Assembly: GCA_964533965.1 (NCBI GenBank)
Contig: CAZHNN010000003.1
Coordinates: 1 to 64,000 of the forward strand
Origin: RGIG3178 sp964533965
GTDB taxonomy: Bacteria > Bacillota > Clostridia > Christensenellales > QAND01
Direction of reading: 5' to 3'
Length of the DNA: 64,000 nucleotides
The position numbers and the translations under genes were made by a program. The notes beneath the pieces are model-generated. The model was not told the DNA's origin, did no database searches, and saw only the letters and a list, made by a program, of their open reading frames with translations. Shown here piece after piece: positions 45,447-54,640 of this stretch. Numbering within the stretch: position 1 is the stretch's first letter; every line of letters begins with the position of its first letter.

Positions 45447-46091
45447 CTACTGCAAAGGCTTTTTGGGTTGGTTCTCATCCGCCTTGGTCATGCGCTTTAT
45501 CGCGCCAATGCCTATGAACATCGGATACAGCAGGACGAGGTGATAGACGAGGATGCCGGCCACCCAGTAATGCTGCTGTGCCGGAAGCAAAAACAGCGTT
45601 ACTATGTCCGCGGCATACCACAAAAAGGCGATGACCAGCGCCCAATCATGGGCTCTTTTTACGAAATAGCCGAGAACCAGAAAGATGCCGCCCATGAAAA
45701 GCCAATACAGGATGAACCGGCTCATCAGGGCGAGATCGCCCAACGCCAATACGATGATAGCCAGCAACAGCGAGTAGAATCCGATGAAGTAGGTAACCAC
45801 ATAGGCAAGATGGTGTTTTGATACGTCCTTGTGAGGTGCAAAAGGGATCAGTGTTAGGCCGTTATACCGAACTTCGACGCCATTTTGGGATGTGTCGGAG
45901 ACGTAAACCGTTGTACCGTCCTCCAGCAGGAACTCCTGCCCTGCCTTGAGCGCAATCTTGTCCGGTATTGCGCCCAGCTCCTTTTTGTCCAGGGTCACTG
46001 TGATGTAGCTTCCGTCGTAGACGAATCCCCTGTAGGTGAGTTCCAGGTGTTTTAAGCCGTTTTGCTCGATTGCATAGGTCAGCTTTGCCAT
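45447..46091 (-). CDS. Membrane protein of unknown function
   Basis: 214 residues from the ATG at 46091, preceded by AAAAGGAGGAG. The first 90 residues are a soluble beta-rich domain (HLELTYRGFVYDGSYITVTLDKKELG). About five helices follow, and the tail is Lys-rich. No family is recognised. The open frame continues to 46304 but lacks a start signal there. Confidence 0.7.
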   Translation of the reverse strand: MAKLTYAIEQNGLKHLELTYRGFVYDGSYITVTLDKKELGAIPDKIALKAGQEFLLEDGTTVYVSDTSQNGVEVRYNGLTLIPFAPHKDVSKHHLAYVVTYFIGFYSLLLAIIVLALGDLALMSRFILYWLFMGGIFLVLGYFVKRAHDWALVIAFLWYAADIVTLFLLPAQQHYWVAGILVYHLVLLYPMFIGIGAIKRMTKADENQPKKPLQ

Positions 46092-46399
46092 GTCAACTCC
46101 TCCTTTTGGTATTCCTATCAAAGAACCGAAAGGTTGAAGGTGTTTTGTCGTTGCGGGCGAACTCGCGCTTACATCCGAACACAGCAAATCGCGGCCGAAC
46201 CGGCCGTTGCAAGAGAGGAACGTACATCCGTTCACCCTTACTATACCATATTCTGCCTGTATCATAAAAGGGAGCAAAGGCTCTCTTTTTAGATATATCG
46301 GCAAGCTGAAAAGTCAATTCCTGCCAACAAAACGGTTGACTGGGAACTTGCCATGAAGTAAAGTATTTTTTGGTTGCTTCATAAGGGGGTTTGGTCTGT

Positions 46400-47497
46400 A
46401 TGTATTGTCTGAATTGCGGTAAGGAACTGCACGGGAATTTTTGCGGCTATTGCGGGCAGAGGGCACCGGAACCGGGAAAGAACGAGCCTGAGCAAAAGCG
46501 CGAGTCGAATGCCATTTTCGGCGATGTGATCGACAGCTTCAAAGAAGTAAAGGATACAAGAGGGCAGAACATCCTTGAGCTTCGTTTGTTGCTTTCAGAT
46601 GTTTTCCGAAAGCACACAAGGCGGGAGAGCGAAGAGATTTTCATTGCGGGAACGACAGAGACTACGCCTGATGAAATGAGCATCTCTGCAACGCTGCAAA
46701 AGCCGTGGCTATATTCGCGTATCCTGCTGCTCTTTGCAATCACCTTCCTGTTTTTGTATTTCAGCATGACGAGCTTCAACAGCACCAACGCGATCCCCGG
46801 CCTCATATTCATTGGTTCCATCGCAATTCCCTTCACGCTTTTGATCTTCTTCTTCGAAGCGAATGCACCGAGGAATATCAGCGTCTTTGAAGTCATTAAG
46901 ATGTTCTTCCTGGGTGGCGTTGGCTCGTTTCTCGTTTCGCTATTTCTATATGAGATTTTCAAGCCGGGCGAGCTGGATTTTCTCGGGGCGATACTGGTGG
47001 GCGTTGTGGAGGAAGTCAGTAAGCTGGTGCTCGTCGCCGCATTCATCAAAACGCTGAATCCGAAATATGTGCTCAACGGGCTTCTGATCGGCGCTGCGAT
47101 AGGCGCAGGCTTTGCCACGTTCGAATCGGCTGGATACGCGTTCAGAGTGGCGCTGCAGTCCGGTAGCATCGACGCGATGATGCAGGTGATCCTACTGCGA
47201 GGCGTGCTATCCGGCGGAGGGCACATCGTGTGGGCCGGTATCACCGGCGGTGCGATCTGCCTGTTGAAAAAAGACCGGCCGTTCAATCTTTCCATGTTGG
47301 GGCACATCGATTTTCTGAAGATGTTTGCGGTGTCCATCACGCTGCACGCGATATGGGATATGCCGATATTGTTTTTGAATGAGATCTTCTTTGTGCCGAT
47401 CGTGCTGACCATCATCGCGTGGTTCTTTATCATCGCGTTTATTAAGGCGGGCTATAAGCAGATCATGCAGATGCAGGACGGGACATACCGGCAATAG
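46400..47497 (+). CDS. prsW: PrsW-family intramembrane metalloprotease with zinc ribbon
   Basis: 365 residues. An N-terminal zinc ribbon (CLNCGKELHGNFCGYCGQ) is followed by a linker and about eight helices. PrsW motifs: VVEEVSKLVLV, ATFESAGYAF, GGGHIVWAGITGGA and LHAIWDM, giving the Glu-Glu and His residues expected at the metal site. PrsW cleaves anti-sigma factors in B. subtilis; the target here is unknown. AAGGGGG lies ahead of the ATG at 46400. Confidence 0.85.
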   Translation: MYCLNCGKELHGNFCGYCGQRAPEPGKNEPEQKRESNAIFGDVIDSFKEVKDTRGQNILELRLLLSDVFRKHTRRESEEIFIAGTTETTPDEMSISATLQKPWLYSRILLLFAITFLFLYFSMTSFNSTNAIPGLIFIGSIAIPFTLLIFFFEANAPRNISVFEVIKMFFLGGVGSFLVSLFLYEIFKPGELDFLGAILVGVVEEVSKLVLVAAFIKTLNPKYVLNGLLIGAAIGAGFATFESAGYAFRVALQSGSIDAMMQVILLRGVLSGGGHIVWAGITGGAICLLKKDRPFNLSMLGHIDFLKMFAVSITLHAIWDMPILFLNEIFFVPIVLTIIAWFFIIAFIKAGYKQIMQMQDGTYRQ

Positions 47498-47530
47498 AAA
47501 ACAGGACCGAAAACAGCCAATAGATTTAGG

Positions 47531-47555
47531 AAAGGGAGCATTCGCTCCCTTTTCT
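47531..47555 (+). terminator. Terminator after prsW
   Basis: AAAGGGAGC and GCTCCCTTT pair around ATTC, followed by TCT. Confidence 0.7.
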
Positions 47556-47564
47556 ATTGATACA

Positions 47565-47634
47565 ATCTGAACCCGCCCACGGCCCTATAATGAGTCCACT
47601 GAGTTCCATTATAGGGTGGTGGGTGGGTTTAGAT
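47565..47634. repeat. Palindromic intergenic repeat, complete copy
   Basis: Two 28-base arms (47565-47592 and 47607-47634) match at 24 of 28 positions as inverted repeats around a 14-base loop. Left arm begins ATCTGAACCCGCCCAC; right arm ends GGTGGGTGGGTTTAGAT. It begins directly at the stop codon of the 5'-nucleotidase gene and separates two convergent genes. Best copy of the family described at 51735, 52666, 57021, 57160, 58865, 59866 and 63041. Confidence 0.85.
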
Positions 47635-48519
47635 TTACCGCACCCTCGCCGAAGGTACGATCGAAGACGCGCTGTTGATGTTGCTGTCCTGGTCGTCAAA
47701 GAACATGTGAGGCTTGAAGGCCTGCAGCACGGCGGTCTTGTCCGCGCCGCCCATGAAGAACGCCTCGTCGATGCGCACTTTCCATTCGCGCAGCGTGCGG
47801 ATGACGCGCTCATGCGCGGGGTTGTTGCGTGCCGTAACGAGAGCCGTCCGTATCGGCGCCTTTTCGGGATCCGCAAACTGCGATTGAATGAACGATATGG
47901 TTTTCAACAGCTTCGCAAACGGACCTTCCGGCAGAGGATTGTGCGCGTTGTTACTCTCGTGCTCGATGAAGGCATCCAGTCCCTTATCCAAATAAACTCT
48001 ATCGGCCTCGTCGGAAAATACAACGGAATCCCCGTCGAACGCGATGCGTATGATGTCCGTTTCCGTCTTATAATCCGCGGAGGTATTGTACACTAGCGCA
48101 GAGGCTACGCCAGCTCTATTGGCCATCTGCACGTCCTCCTCGTAGGCGGAGAGGAACAGGTCCACTTTGAACGCGTTTAGGTAGGGCGCCAGCGATGCAC
48201 CGCTGGACAATGCCGCTCGCTTTATATTCAGGTTGTGGTACTTGAATGAATTGAAGATGCGAAGCGTCGTGTCGGGGTTGTTGCGGCTCATCAGCACAAC
48301 TTCGGTAATGTCCTGCCCTACCGTTTCGTTGAGGTGTAAAAACGCTTTTATCAACGGGAACGCGACCCCGGGCTTCAAGGGCTCATCCTCGTGCTCGATC
48401 TGGTATTGCGAATAGGCCTGCTGGCCCTTCTCTTCGAAAATCCTGTTCTCTTCCTCGAGGCTGAACAACGCCCGCGAAGAAACACCGATCACAAGGCAAT
48501 GGTTTAGATTTTGCTGCAT
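47635..48519 (-). CDS. 5'-Nucleotidase (cytosolic cN-I-like family)
   Basis: 294 residues. Matches the PF06189 family: GVSSRALFSLEEEN, LKPGVAFPLIKAFLHLN, VVLMSRNNPDTTLRIFNS, DLFLSAYEEDV and the acidic RIAFDGDSVVFSDEAD. These enzymes dephosphorylate nucleoside monophosphates in the cytosol using HAD-type Asp chemistry. Length is normal. It is monocistronic. Confidence 0.85.
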   Translation of the reverse strand: MQQNLNHCLVIGVSSRALFSLEEENRIFEEKGQQAYSQYQIEHEDEPLKPGVAFPLIKAFLHLNETVGQDITEVVLMSRNNPDTTLRIFNSFKYHNLNIKRAALSSGASLAPYLNAFKVDLFLSAYEEDVQMANRAGVASALVYNTSADYKTETDIIRIAFDGDSVVFSDEADRVYLDKGLDAFIEHESNNAHNPLPEGPFAKLLKTISFIQSQFADPEKAPIRTALVTARNNPAHERVIRTLREWKVRIDEAFFMGGADKTAVLQAFKPHMFFDDQDSNINSASSIVPSARVR

Positions 48520-48678
48520 CGATAACCCCTCCCTGCTGTCCTATGTCTGTATTATAACACTACGAATGCAATAAAAAAGAAGCATACACCCATACCCACC
48601 GACTTCAGTGAGAACCTGCGCTTGACGCAGCACTTAAAACAGGTACAGAACGAACTATACTGCCCAAAGGCAGTACAA

Positions 48679-48717
48679 TAAAAAAAGCCCTCCGCAAGTC
48701 TATCTGCGGAGGGTTTT
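48679..48717 (-). terminator. Terminator after larC
   Basis: CCCTCCGCA (48688-48696) and TGCGGAGGG (48705-48713) pair; the minus strand then has seven T. A smaller ACTGCC/GGCAGT hairpin lies next to it. Confidence 0.8.
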
Positions 48718-48741
48718 CGTTTATGCGCTTTGTTTCTTACG

Positions 48742-50073
48742 TCAAGATTGTTTGTGTAAAGCCGCGCGGTATACCGTATCGAACGGTACGCCGTGCTCTT
48801 TTGCCAGCCTTGCCACATCATCGAACTCGGGCTTGCATTTTGTGGTGCCGTAGCCCTCGGATACCTTTATGGTCACGGCTCCGTAGGGCGTTTCGACCTT
48901 TTGGAACGTCGATTGTAGGATGTAGCGTTTGCAATCGCTCTGCCGCACGCCGATGGTGGTGGTGTGTTTGAGCATCAACTTTGCCACTTCCGCGGCGTTT
49001 TCCTTGCGGCACAGGCAGGTGAGCATCTGCGCCGGGCGGTTTTTCTTCATCTGGATCGGCGTGATAAACGCATCGACCGCACCGCCGGACAATAGCTGCT
49101 TGAGCGCATAGCCGATCGCCTCGGGCGGCATATCGTCAAGGTTGCAGCTCAACTCCGCGATCTCGTCGTTGGCTGACGCCTCCCCGCTCTGTCCAAAGAG
49201 GACACGCACGCAGTTCGCCGCCTCAAAATCCTTGGTACCCATGCCATAACCGATCTTTTCAATCTTCATTGTGGGCATTTCGGAAAAACTCTGCGCGAAG
49301 TGCTTTAACAACGCCGCACCGGTCGGCGTGCACAGCTCGCCGCGAATGCCGCGGGAATAAATCGGAGCGCCCTCTAGGATATGCGCCGTTGCGGGCGCCG
49401 GAACGGGCAAAATGCCGTGCGCTGTCTTGACCTGACCGCTTCCCACATGGATGGGTGAAACGATGATCCTCTCCGGCGAAAGCTGCTCCATCATCATGCA
49501 GACGCCGGTGATGTCCATCACCGCGTCGAGCTGTCCCACCTCGTGGAAATGGATCTCGTCGACGGGAACGCCGTGCGCGTGCGATTCCGCTTCAGCTATG
49601 AGCTGATAGACCGCAAGCGCGTTCTTTTTGACATTGTCAGAAACTGCAAGACCGGATAGTATATCCTCTATGTCATGTATGCCGCTGTGGTGGTGATGCT
49701 CGTGTACTTCTGCACCATGCGGGTGGTCATGCGGATTGTCGTGATGGGGTACATGCGGATGATCGTGGTCGTGATGATGATCGTGTTCATGCGGACGGTC
49801 GTGGTCATGATCATGCGAATGGGTGTGGTTGTGCGGGTGGGCGTGCTCCTCCAGCGGCAACGCCACTTGCTCTTCCTCGCCGCGGATAATCACAGATATG
49901 TGGGTTCCCTTGATCCCGCACTTGACGGATTCGCTTCGCTTCACTTCAATGCCGGGGACAAGCGAATTCATCTTTTTCAAAAAAACTTCAGGGTCGGGAG
50001 AAAGCTCCAATAAAGCCGCCATCAGCATGTCTCCCGCTGCGCCCATGTTGCATTCGATGTATAAGGTCTTCAT
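48742..50073 (-). CDS. larC: Nickel-pincer cofactor nickel insertase LarC
   Basis: 443 residues from the ATG at 50073. LarC inserts nickel into the thiolated pyridinium mononucleotide to finish the cofactor of lactate racemase. Motifs: YIECNMGAAGDMLMAALLEL, HFHEVGQLDAVMDITG, ELCTPTGAALL and SCNLDDMPPEAIGYAL. A His-rich insertion at about residues 75-133 holds more than 25 His and probably stores nickel. In Lactobacillus plantarum the protein is made by frameshifting between two ORFs; here it is one ORF. Its start overlaps the larB stop as ATGA. Confidence 0.92.
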   Translation of the reverse strand: MKTLYIECNMGAAGDMLMAALLELSPDPEVFLKKMNSLVPGIEVKRSESVKCGIKGTHISVIIRGEEEQVALPLEEHAHPHNHTHSHDHDHDRPHEHDHHHDHDHPHVPHHDNPHDHPHGAEVHEHHHHSGIHDIEDILSGLAVSDNVKKNALAVYQLIAEAESHAHGVPVDEIHFHEVGQLDAVMDITGVCMMMEQLSPERIIVSPIHVGSGQVKTAHGILPVPAPATAHILEGAPIYSRGIRGELCTPTGAALLKHFAQSFSEMPTMKIEKIGYGMGTKDFEAANCVRVLFGQSGEASANDEIAELSCNLDDMPPEAIGYALKQLLSGGAVDAFITPIQMKKNRPAQMLTCLCRKENAAEVAKLMLKHTTTIGVRQSDCKRYILQSTFQKVETPYGAVTIKVSEGYGTTKCKPEFDDVARLAKEHGVPFDTVYRAALHKQS

Positions 50074-50828
50074 TTTATGCTCTCCATCCTGTTGATTCGG
50101 TTGGCCAAAAATCCCGCGCCGAAGCCATTGTCGATGTTGACAACGGATACGCCGGATGCGCACGAATTGAGCATCGCCAACAGCGCCGTAATGCCGCCGA
50201 AGCTTGCACCGTAGCCGACGCTTGTGGGTACGGCGATGACCGGGCAGTCGACAAGGCCGCCTACCACGCTTGCCAGCGCGCCTTCCATGCCTGCGACCGC
50301 AATCACGACACGGGCTTTCATCAGATCGTCAAGCCTCGCCAAAAGCCTGTGCAATCCCGCCACGCCGACGTCGTACAGCCGCGTTACATGGCTGCCCAGT
50401 GTCTCCGCCGTAAGCGCAGCTTCCTCGCAGACCGAAAGGTCGCTCGTACCGCCGGAAGCCACGACGATGGAACCGACAAGCGTTCGTTCTTCGTTTTTAT
50501 TCGCTATGCCGAGTTTGGGGATCGGGTGGTATTCGATGGGCAAAATGCCCTGCAGGTGCTTTGCCGCCTCTTCCGACAGCCTGGTGATCAGGATATCCTT
50601 CGTGCCGTTTCGCATCATGCTTTGCACGATGCCCGTAATCTGGTCCGGCGTCTTGTTTTGCCCGAATATAACCTCGTGCGCGCCCTGCCTAAGCCCCCGG
50701 TGGTGGTCCACCTTGGCATAACCCAAATCTTCAAACGGTCGCAGCTTCAATTGAAGCAGCGCCTCTTCGGGTGAGAGGTTGCCCTGCTGTACCTTTTTCA
50801 ACAGATCAAGCGTCTCGTTCTTTTCCAT
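50070..50828 (-). CDS. larB: Nickel-pincer cofactor carboxylase LarB
   Basis: 252 residues. LarB carboxylates and hydrolyses nicotinic acid adenine dinucleotide, the first step to the cofactor. The C-terminal AIR-carboxylase-like domain has VVASGGTSDLSVCEEA, YDVGVAGLHRL, VVIAVAGMEGALASVVGGL and PTSVGYGASFGG. It lies 4 bases after larE and overlaps larC. Confidence 0.93.
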   Translation of the reverse strand: MEKNETLDLLKKVQQGNLSPEEALLQLKLRPFEDLGYAKVDHHRGLRQGAHEVIFGQNKTPDQITGIVQSMMRNGTKDILITRLSEEAAKHLQGILPIEYHPIPKLGIANKNEERTLVGSIVVASGGTSDLSVCEEAALTAETLGSHVTRLYDVGVAGLHRLLARLDDLMKARVVIAVAGMEGALASVVGGLVDCPVIAVPTSVGYGASFGGITALLAMLNSCASGVSVVNIDNGFGAGFLANRINRMESIK

Positions 50829-50832
50829 TTCC

Positions 50833-51576
50833 TTACCCCCTGCCCTTCAGATCGATGAGCACATCGTCAAAGTCCGACAGCGCTTCCAACAGTTCAACTC
50901 GCAATTCGACCGCCTTGTGTAGCTGGTCCTCGGGGAACTGCAGCTTCGCGGTATTCGGCATAAGGCGTACGCGGAAGTCTGTAAAGCCAAGCTCAAAGAG
51001 CTTGCCTTCGGCCTTTTCCACCTTTTGCAGCATCAATAGATCGATTGGCGTTCCGGTTGGCACCCTGGTCGCAAGGCAGGCGTAGGCGGGCTTATCCCAG
51101 GTGAACAGCCCGGCTTCCCTGGATAACCTTCGAATCTCCGCCTTCGTAAGACCGCACTCTCGAAGTGGCGAGCGCACGCCCATTTCCGCCAAAGCCTTCA
51201 TGCCCGGCCTGTCGTCGGCATCATCCGACGCGTTGGTTCCGTCCACGATGAGCTCGCATCCGTCTTCTTTTGCCGCCTGTTGGATCAAAGAGAAGATCGC
51301 GTTCTTGCAGTAATAGCAGCGGATCGCGTCATTTTTGACAACATCCGGAAGACTCAGCACATCGAAAGTCAATACTTTCAGAGGGGCGTTTATCTGTGCG
51401 GCAAGCTTCTGCGCGTCTTCGAACTCGAATTCCGGCTGAAACGGCGTCTTGACATAATAGGCTCTGGCATCGCAACCCGCCTTCATCACGGCATAGAGCA
51501 AATAGGACGAGTCGACGCCGCCGGAGAATGCGATCGCCACGCGCTTTTTATCCTTGAAGAACTCATGCAATGTCAT
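50833..51576 (-). CDS. larE: Nickel-pincer cofactor sulfur transferase LarE
   Basis: 247 residues from the ATG at 51576 (GGGGGAA upstream). The ATP-pyrophosphatase P-loop is AFSGGVDSSYLL. It adds sulfur to the cofactor precursor. Besides the Cys in KPAYACLATR, equivalent to the sacrificial Cys of L. plantarum, there is a CYYC pair; three Cys in this layout occur in LarE proteins that use a 4Fe-4S cluster to deliver sulfur catalytically. That type is inferred here. First gene of larE-larB-larC. Confidence 0.92.
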   Translation of the reverse strand: MTLHEFFKDKKRVAIAFSGGVDSSYLLYAVMKAGCDARAYYVKTPFQPEFEFEDAQKLAAQINAPLKVLTFDVLSLPDVVKNDAIRCYYCKNAIFSLIQQAAKEDGCELIVDGTNASDDADDRPGMKALAEMGVRSPLRECGLTKAEIRRLSREAGLFTWDKPAYACLATRVPTGTPIDLLMLQKVEKAEGKLFELGFTDFRVRLMPNTAKLQFPEDQLHKAVELRVELLEALSDFDDVLIDLKGRG

Positions 51577-51734
51577 ATAATTCCCCCGATCCGGTTTGTC
51601 TGCAATAAAAAAAGCATACACGCATCGCGCGCATTGCCTTCATGACAAGCTTTGTATCCACTTGAAAAAGCCGGGCGGATTCATTCCGCCATTCAACGTA
51701 AATTCAGAATAGCATGGAAGCCGCATGGTGTCAA

Positions 51735-51804
51735 CGAATCCAAACCCACCCGTCACCCGGTGAAGAAGGTGCTCCGCCCCTGGCCCGCAGGGGACTTTGT
51801 CCCC
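51735..51804. repeat. Palindromic intergenic repeat, partial copy with GGGGAC hairpin
   Basis: GAATCCAAACCCACCCGTCACCC (about 51736-51758) matches one arm of the 47565 repeat. It is followed by GGGGACTTTGTCCCC (51790-51804). The opposite arm is not seen. Confidence 0.7.
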
Positions 51805-51834
51805 TTACCTCAAAGGGATGGAAGTGATTTACCG

Positions 51835-52557
51835 CTATTCGATTTTTCGGAATATTGCGCCGTTGCCCAATTCAAAGTGCCCGTCTCCCGCAAGCTCGAA
51901 ATGCAGTTTGGCAATGCCAAGATCGATGCGGTCGGTAGGGATAGTATCAGGAACGGAAGCAGACAACACACCCTTTTGAAACGTGAACGACACGGATTGG
52001 CGGTTTGCAGCCGAAGGGGCCTTTTGCACCGCTGCCATCGCACTTTGCATCCACTGCGGCGGAGTACAGTCGGCCTTTAATAGATCCCCGATGGTTTTCG
52101 TCTTACGATGCACCAACGTGTGAAAAAATTTCTCCTTTGCCGTCCGCTCTTGTTTTACAACACCGATGGGAACAACAATCACAAGTTTCTCGCCATCGGG
52201 CACTTTAAATAAATCGTTCTTCCTGTCGTAGCTCCCTGCTACCCAACAGGTACCAAGGCCGAGATCGGTCGCGAACAGCACAGCCTTTTCGCCGTAGTAT
52301 CCGACCTTTTCGTAAAGGTTCTGATCCGATATGGGGCCTTTGAGCAGCAGCAACGAGCGTACACCGGAGAACATGCCGTAGCTCTTGAAGCCATTGAAGG
52401 CGGAACTGCCGTCTTCAATAAATTCGAATGTAAGGCTGGATTGCGCGTTCAGGCCTAAGAGGTATTGGCCGAGCGTGTGCTTTGTGGCAGGATCGATAGG
52501 TTGCGCCAGATAACTTCGGCGGGATATCCTGTGGTCTATGGCAGAGAGCAGGTCCAT
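51835..52557 (-). CDS. Nitroreductase-family protein
   Basis: 240 residues. The N-terminus AIDHRISRRSYLAQPIDP has the Arg-Ser-x-R-like phosphate-binding pattern of flavin nitroreductases, and GYYGEKAVLFATDLGLGTCWV and PIGVVKQ fit the fold. It resembles the TM-type group. FMN-dependent reduction of an unknown substrate is likely. Transcribed separately from the lar genes. Confidence 0.75.
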   Translation of the reverse strand: MDLLSAIDHRISRRSYLAQPIDPATKHTLGQYLLGLNAQSSLTFEFIEDGSSAFNGFKSYGMFSGVRSLLLLKGPISDQNLYEKVGYYGEKAVLFATDLGLGTCWVAGSYDRKNDLFKVPDGEKLVIVVPIGVVKQERTAKEKFFHTLVHRKTKTIGDLLKADCTPPQWMQSAMAAVQKAPSAANRQSVSFTFQKGVLSASVPDTIPTDRIDLGIAKLHFELAGDGHFELGNGAIFRKIE

Positions 52558-52665
52558 GGGATCATCCTTTCAGGCTTTATAGCCTGTGTTTGCGGATAGA
52601 GACAAGCAGTTGTTCCATTGTACCGTATGGAATGGGTTTGTGCCATAGGCGGTGTTCTGATAGAA

Positions 52666-52720
52666 GAATCTAATCCCACCCACCACCCAAATAAGGAAAT
52701 GGGGCTTCGCCGCATACCCC
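52666..52720. repeat. Palindromic intergenic repeat, partial copy
   Basis: GAATCTAATCCCACCCACCACCC (52666-52688) followed by a GGGG...CCCC hairpin (52701-52720). The rest of the 287-base space between genes shows nothing else clear. Confidence 0.7.
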
Positions 52721-52844
52721 ATCAGGGACAAATACTTTGTTCATCTTAATGTCTTGAATGCGAATTTTTGTATAAAGTGATTTCAACCCTCTTTATCGAG
52801 CGTAAGATAGGTATAGATATCCGAACCGAATAAAATCGTTTAAT

Positions 52845-53411
52845 CTATGTGAGTTGCTCATAGCTCCGCCTGCGCATGACAAAATCGCCTATCAAATAGA
52901 TCAAGAAGATGATCGGGAACGAATAATAGTGATGCCAGTTCTTCGGGTCATAGATCCAAAGCCAGGAGAAAATCGGTTGTACAACAAAAGAAGCAAATGC
53001 AGAAAACAGTGCTGCCTTCAGATACCTGTTTGCATTGGGTTTGTATTGCAAAAGCAGCATCGCGCCAATGGGCATCACGGAAAAATCCCAGGGGAGGTAA
53101 GGCGGACTAAATGGCACAAGCATCGAATAGTACGCCCAAAGCCCGAGCTTGGTTCCAAGAAAATCGAGATAACAGGAAACAATGATAACCGCAAACCCGG
53201 CGGAAAGGACCCGAAAGGTGCTATCTTTTTTCCGAAGCTTCAGCCATACCACCCAGGGAACGATGGCGATTGCCAGATTGACAAACCAGCGCCAGGAGAA
53301 AACGTCATAGGCAAGCCAAAGTCTTATAACTTCATGCTGTGATAGATAAATGAGCGCATTTGCCCGCTGTATTCCATTGAGCAATGCGGTGGGTGGCGGC
53401 GGTATCGCCAT
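52845..53411 (-). CDS. CBO0543-family membrane protein
   Basis: 188 residues from the ATG at 53411, with AAAGGAGG seven bases ahead. Five or six helices; WRWFVNLAIAIVPWVVW near residue 50 and a YDPKNWHHYYSFPIIFLIYLIGD segment near the C-terminus match the CBO0543 family of spore formers, whose function is unknown. Two smaller relatives follow upstream in the same orientation. Confidence 0.75.
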   Translation of the reverse strand: MAIPPPPTALLNGIQRANALIYLSQHEVIRLWLAYDVFSWRWFVNLAIAIVPWVVWLKLRKKDSTFRVLSAGFAVIIVSCYLDFLGTKLGLWAYYSMLVPFSPPYLPWDFSVMPIGAMLLLQYKPNANRYLKAALFSAFASFVVQPIFSWLWIYDPKNWHHYYSFPIIFLIYLIGDFVMRRRSYEQLT

Positions 53412-53510
53412 CCTATATCCTCCTTTTTCGATAAGCATAAGCAGGTATTCTTACTATTATCATGAACAAAGCGTGCAAAATAATGTAACATATCCATGCC
53501 ATAAAATCCA

Positions 53511-54011
53511 TTATTTGATACCTGCAAAAGGTATGTGAAAAAGAAACATGTATAAAAAGAGGAAGAAAAATGCGGTTGCCCATGTGATGATCGGATGGTG
53601 ATAATGCAGCTTTATCAACATAAATCCCATAAGGAAGAAACCGGAAGACCACCATATATTCCATGAATTCTCATAGGTAAAGTTGCCAAACGATACAGCG
53701 ATTCTTTCAAAAAGGACGCCAAATATGGCCCATCCGAGAACATACAATACAGCATGGCTTCTTTTGCGGGGATACCTTGTCAAATAGGTTATGACTACGC
53801 TTGGATATACCAAAAACATATACATCAGGTTTACAAACGTATGATTCGGCCAATTCGTATATCTCCAAAGCGTAAAGTCATGAAAAACAAAATTATAAAT
53901 GAGGTCTCCACAGATGACGAACAGAATGGTGGGATAGTATTTTTTCCAGTTTCGCCAGTCTCCCCATTTATAGCAAACAGCGGCAGACGATAAAATAATC
54001 AATAATCTCAT
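53511..54011 (-). CDS. Small multipass membrane protein, CBO0543-like
   Basis: 166 residues if begun at 54011 (TTG at 54038 is the alternative). Five helices. It is clearly paralogous to the next gene: both have NW(K/R)KYYPTILF/HYYPTILF, LWRY, an N-H-T pattern, SW/AWN(I/M)(W/V)W and a late K(L/I)HYHH. Function unknown. No ribosome site is visible at either start. Confidence 0.65.
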   Translation of the reverse strand: MRLLIILSSAAVCYKWGDWRNWKKYYPTILFVICGDLIYNFVFHDFTLWRYTNWPNHTFVNLMYMFLVYPSVVITYLTRYPRKRSHAVLYVLGWAIFGVLFERIAVSFGNFTYENSWNIWWSSGFFLMGFMLIKLHYHHPIITWATAFFFLFLYMFLFHIPFAGIK

Positions 54012-54086
54012 GGCGGGGTTAGTTTGCCAAATAGACAATGATATATGCCCTATTTTTCAGCCTTTTTGAAAGTGAAAAGTGCTTTT

Positions 54087-54590
54087 TTATTTTAGTAGAG
54101 CAAAGGGCATTCTAAACAGCCACATTACCAACCCAACGAGCAAAAAAGAGATTGGCCAGACAATATAACGATGGTGGTAATGGATTTTGACGAGCACGAA
54201 TCCCGATAAGAATACACCGGCAGACCAAACCATGTTCCATGCATGTTCATAGCTGAAGAATCCAGTTTTATAGGATATGTATTCAAAAAGCGAGTTGACT
54301 GCCGTCCACGCAAGGACATACAGTACGGATTTGAGTTTACCTTTGGGAAAATAAGTCAGGTAGAGATTGATACCGCATGGGAATATGATGAACATATAGG
54401 TGAAATCCACAATGGTATGATTTGCCCAGCCCATGTATCTCCATAAGGTATATTGGTAGAAAACCACATCGGAAATGAAATCGCCAATTATTGCAAATAA
54501 GATGGTCGGATAATAGTGATTCCACTTCTTCCAATTTCCGAAGAAGATGCAGGCGATGATATAGAATGACATGACGAATATACGAATCAT
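54087..54590 (-). CDS. Small multipass membrane protein, CBO0543-like paralog
   Basis: 167 residues, five helices, same layout as 53511-54011 (NWKKWNHYYPTILFAIIGD, YTLWRYMGWANHTIV, AWNMVWSAGVFLSGF). The two genes share the upstream sequence TTGGCAAACTA(A/T)CCCC just before the ATG, which may mean that translation starts further upstream at an unusual codon. Function unknown. Confidence 0.65.
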   Translation of the reverse strand: MIRIFVMSFYIIACIFFGNWKKWNHYYPTILFAIIGDFISDVVFYQYTLWRYMGWANHTIVDFTYMFIIFPCGINLYLTYFPKGKLKSVLYVLAWTAVNSLFEYISYKTGFFSYEHAWNMVWSAGVFLSGFVLVKIHYHHRYIVWPISFLLVGLVMWLFRMPFALLK

Positions 54591-54640
54591 GGGGATAGTT
54601 TGCCAATTTGGTAACGTACTATCCCCACGAGTCTATCTTT

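Noticed and set aside
49675..50013. Plus-strand frame rich in Met and Val opposite larC
   Set aside because: It is the complement of the His-rich codons of LarC and has no ribosome site.
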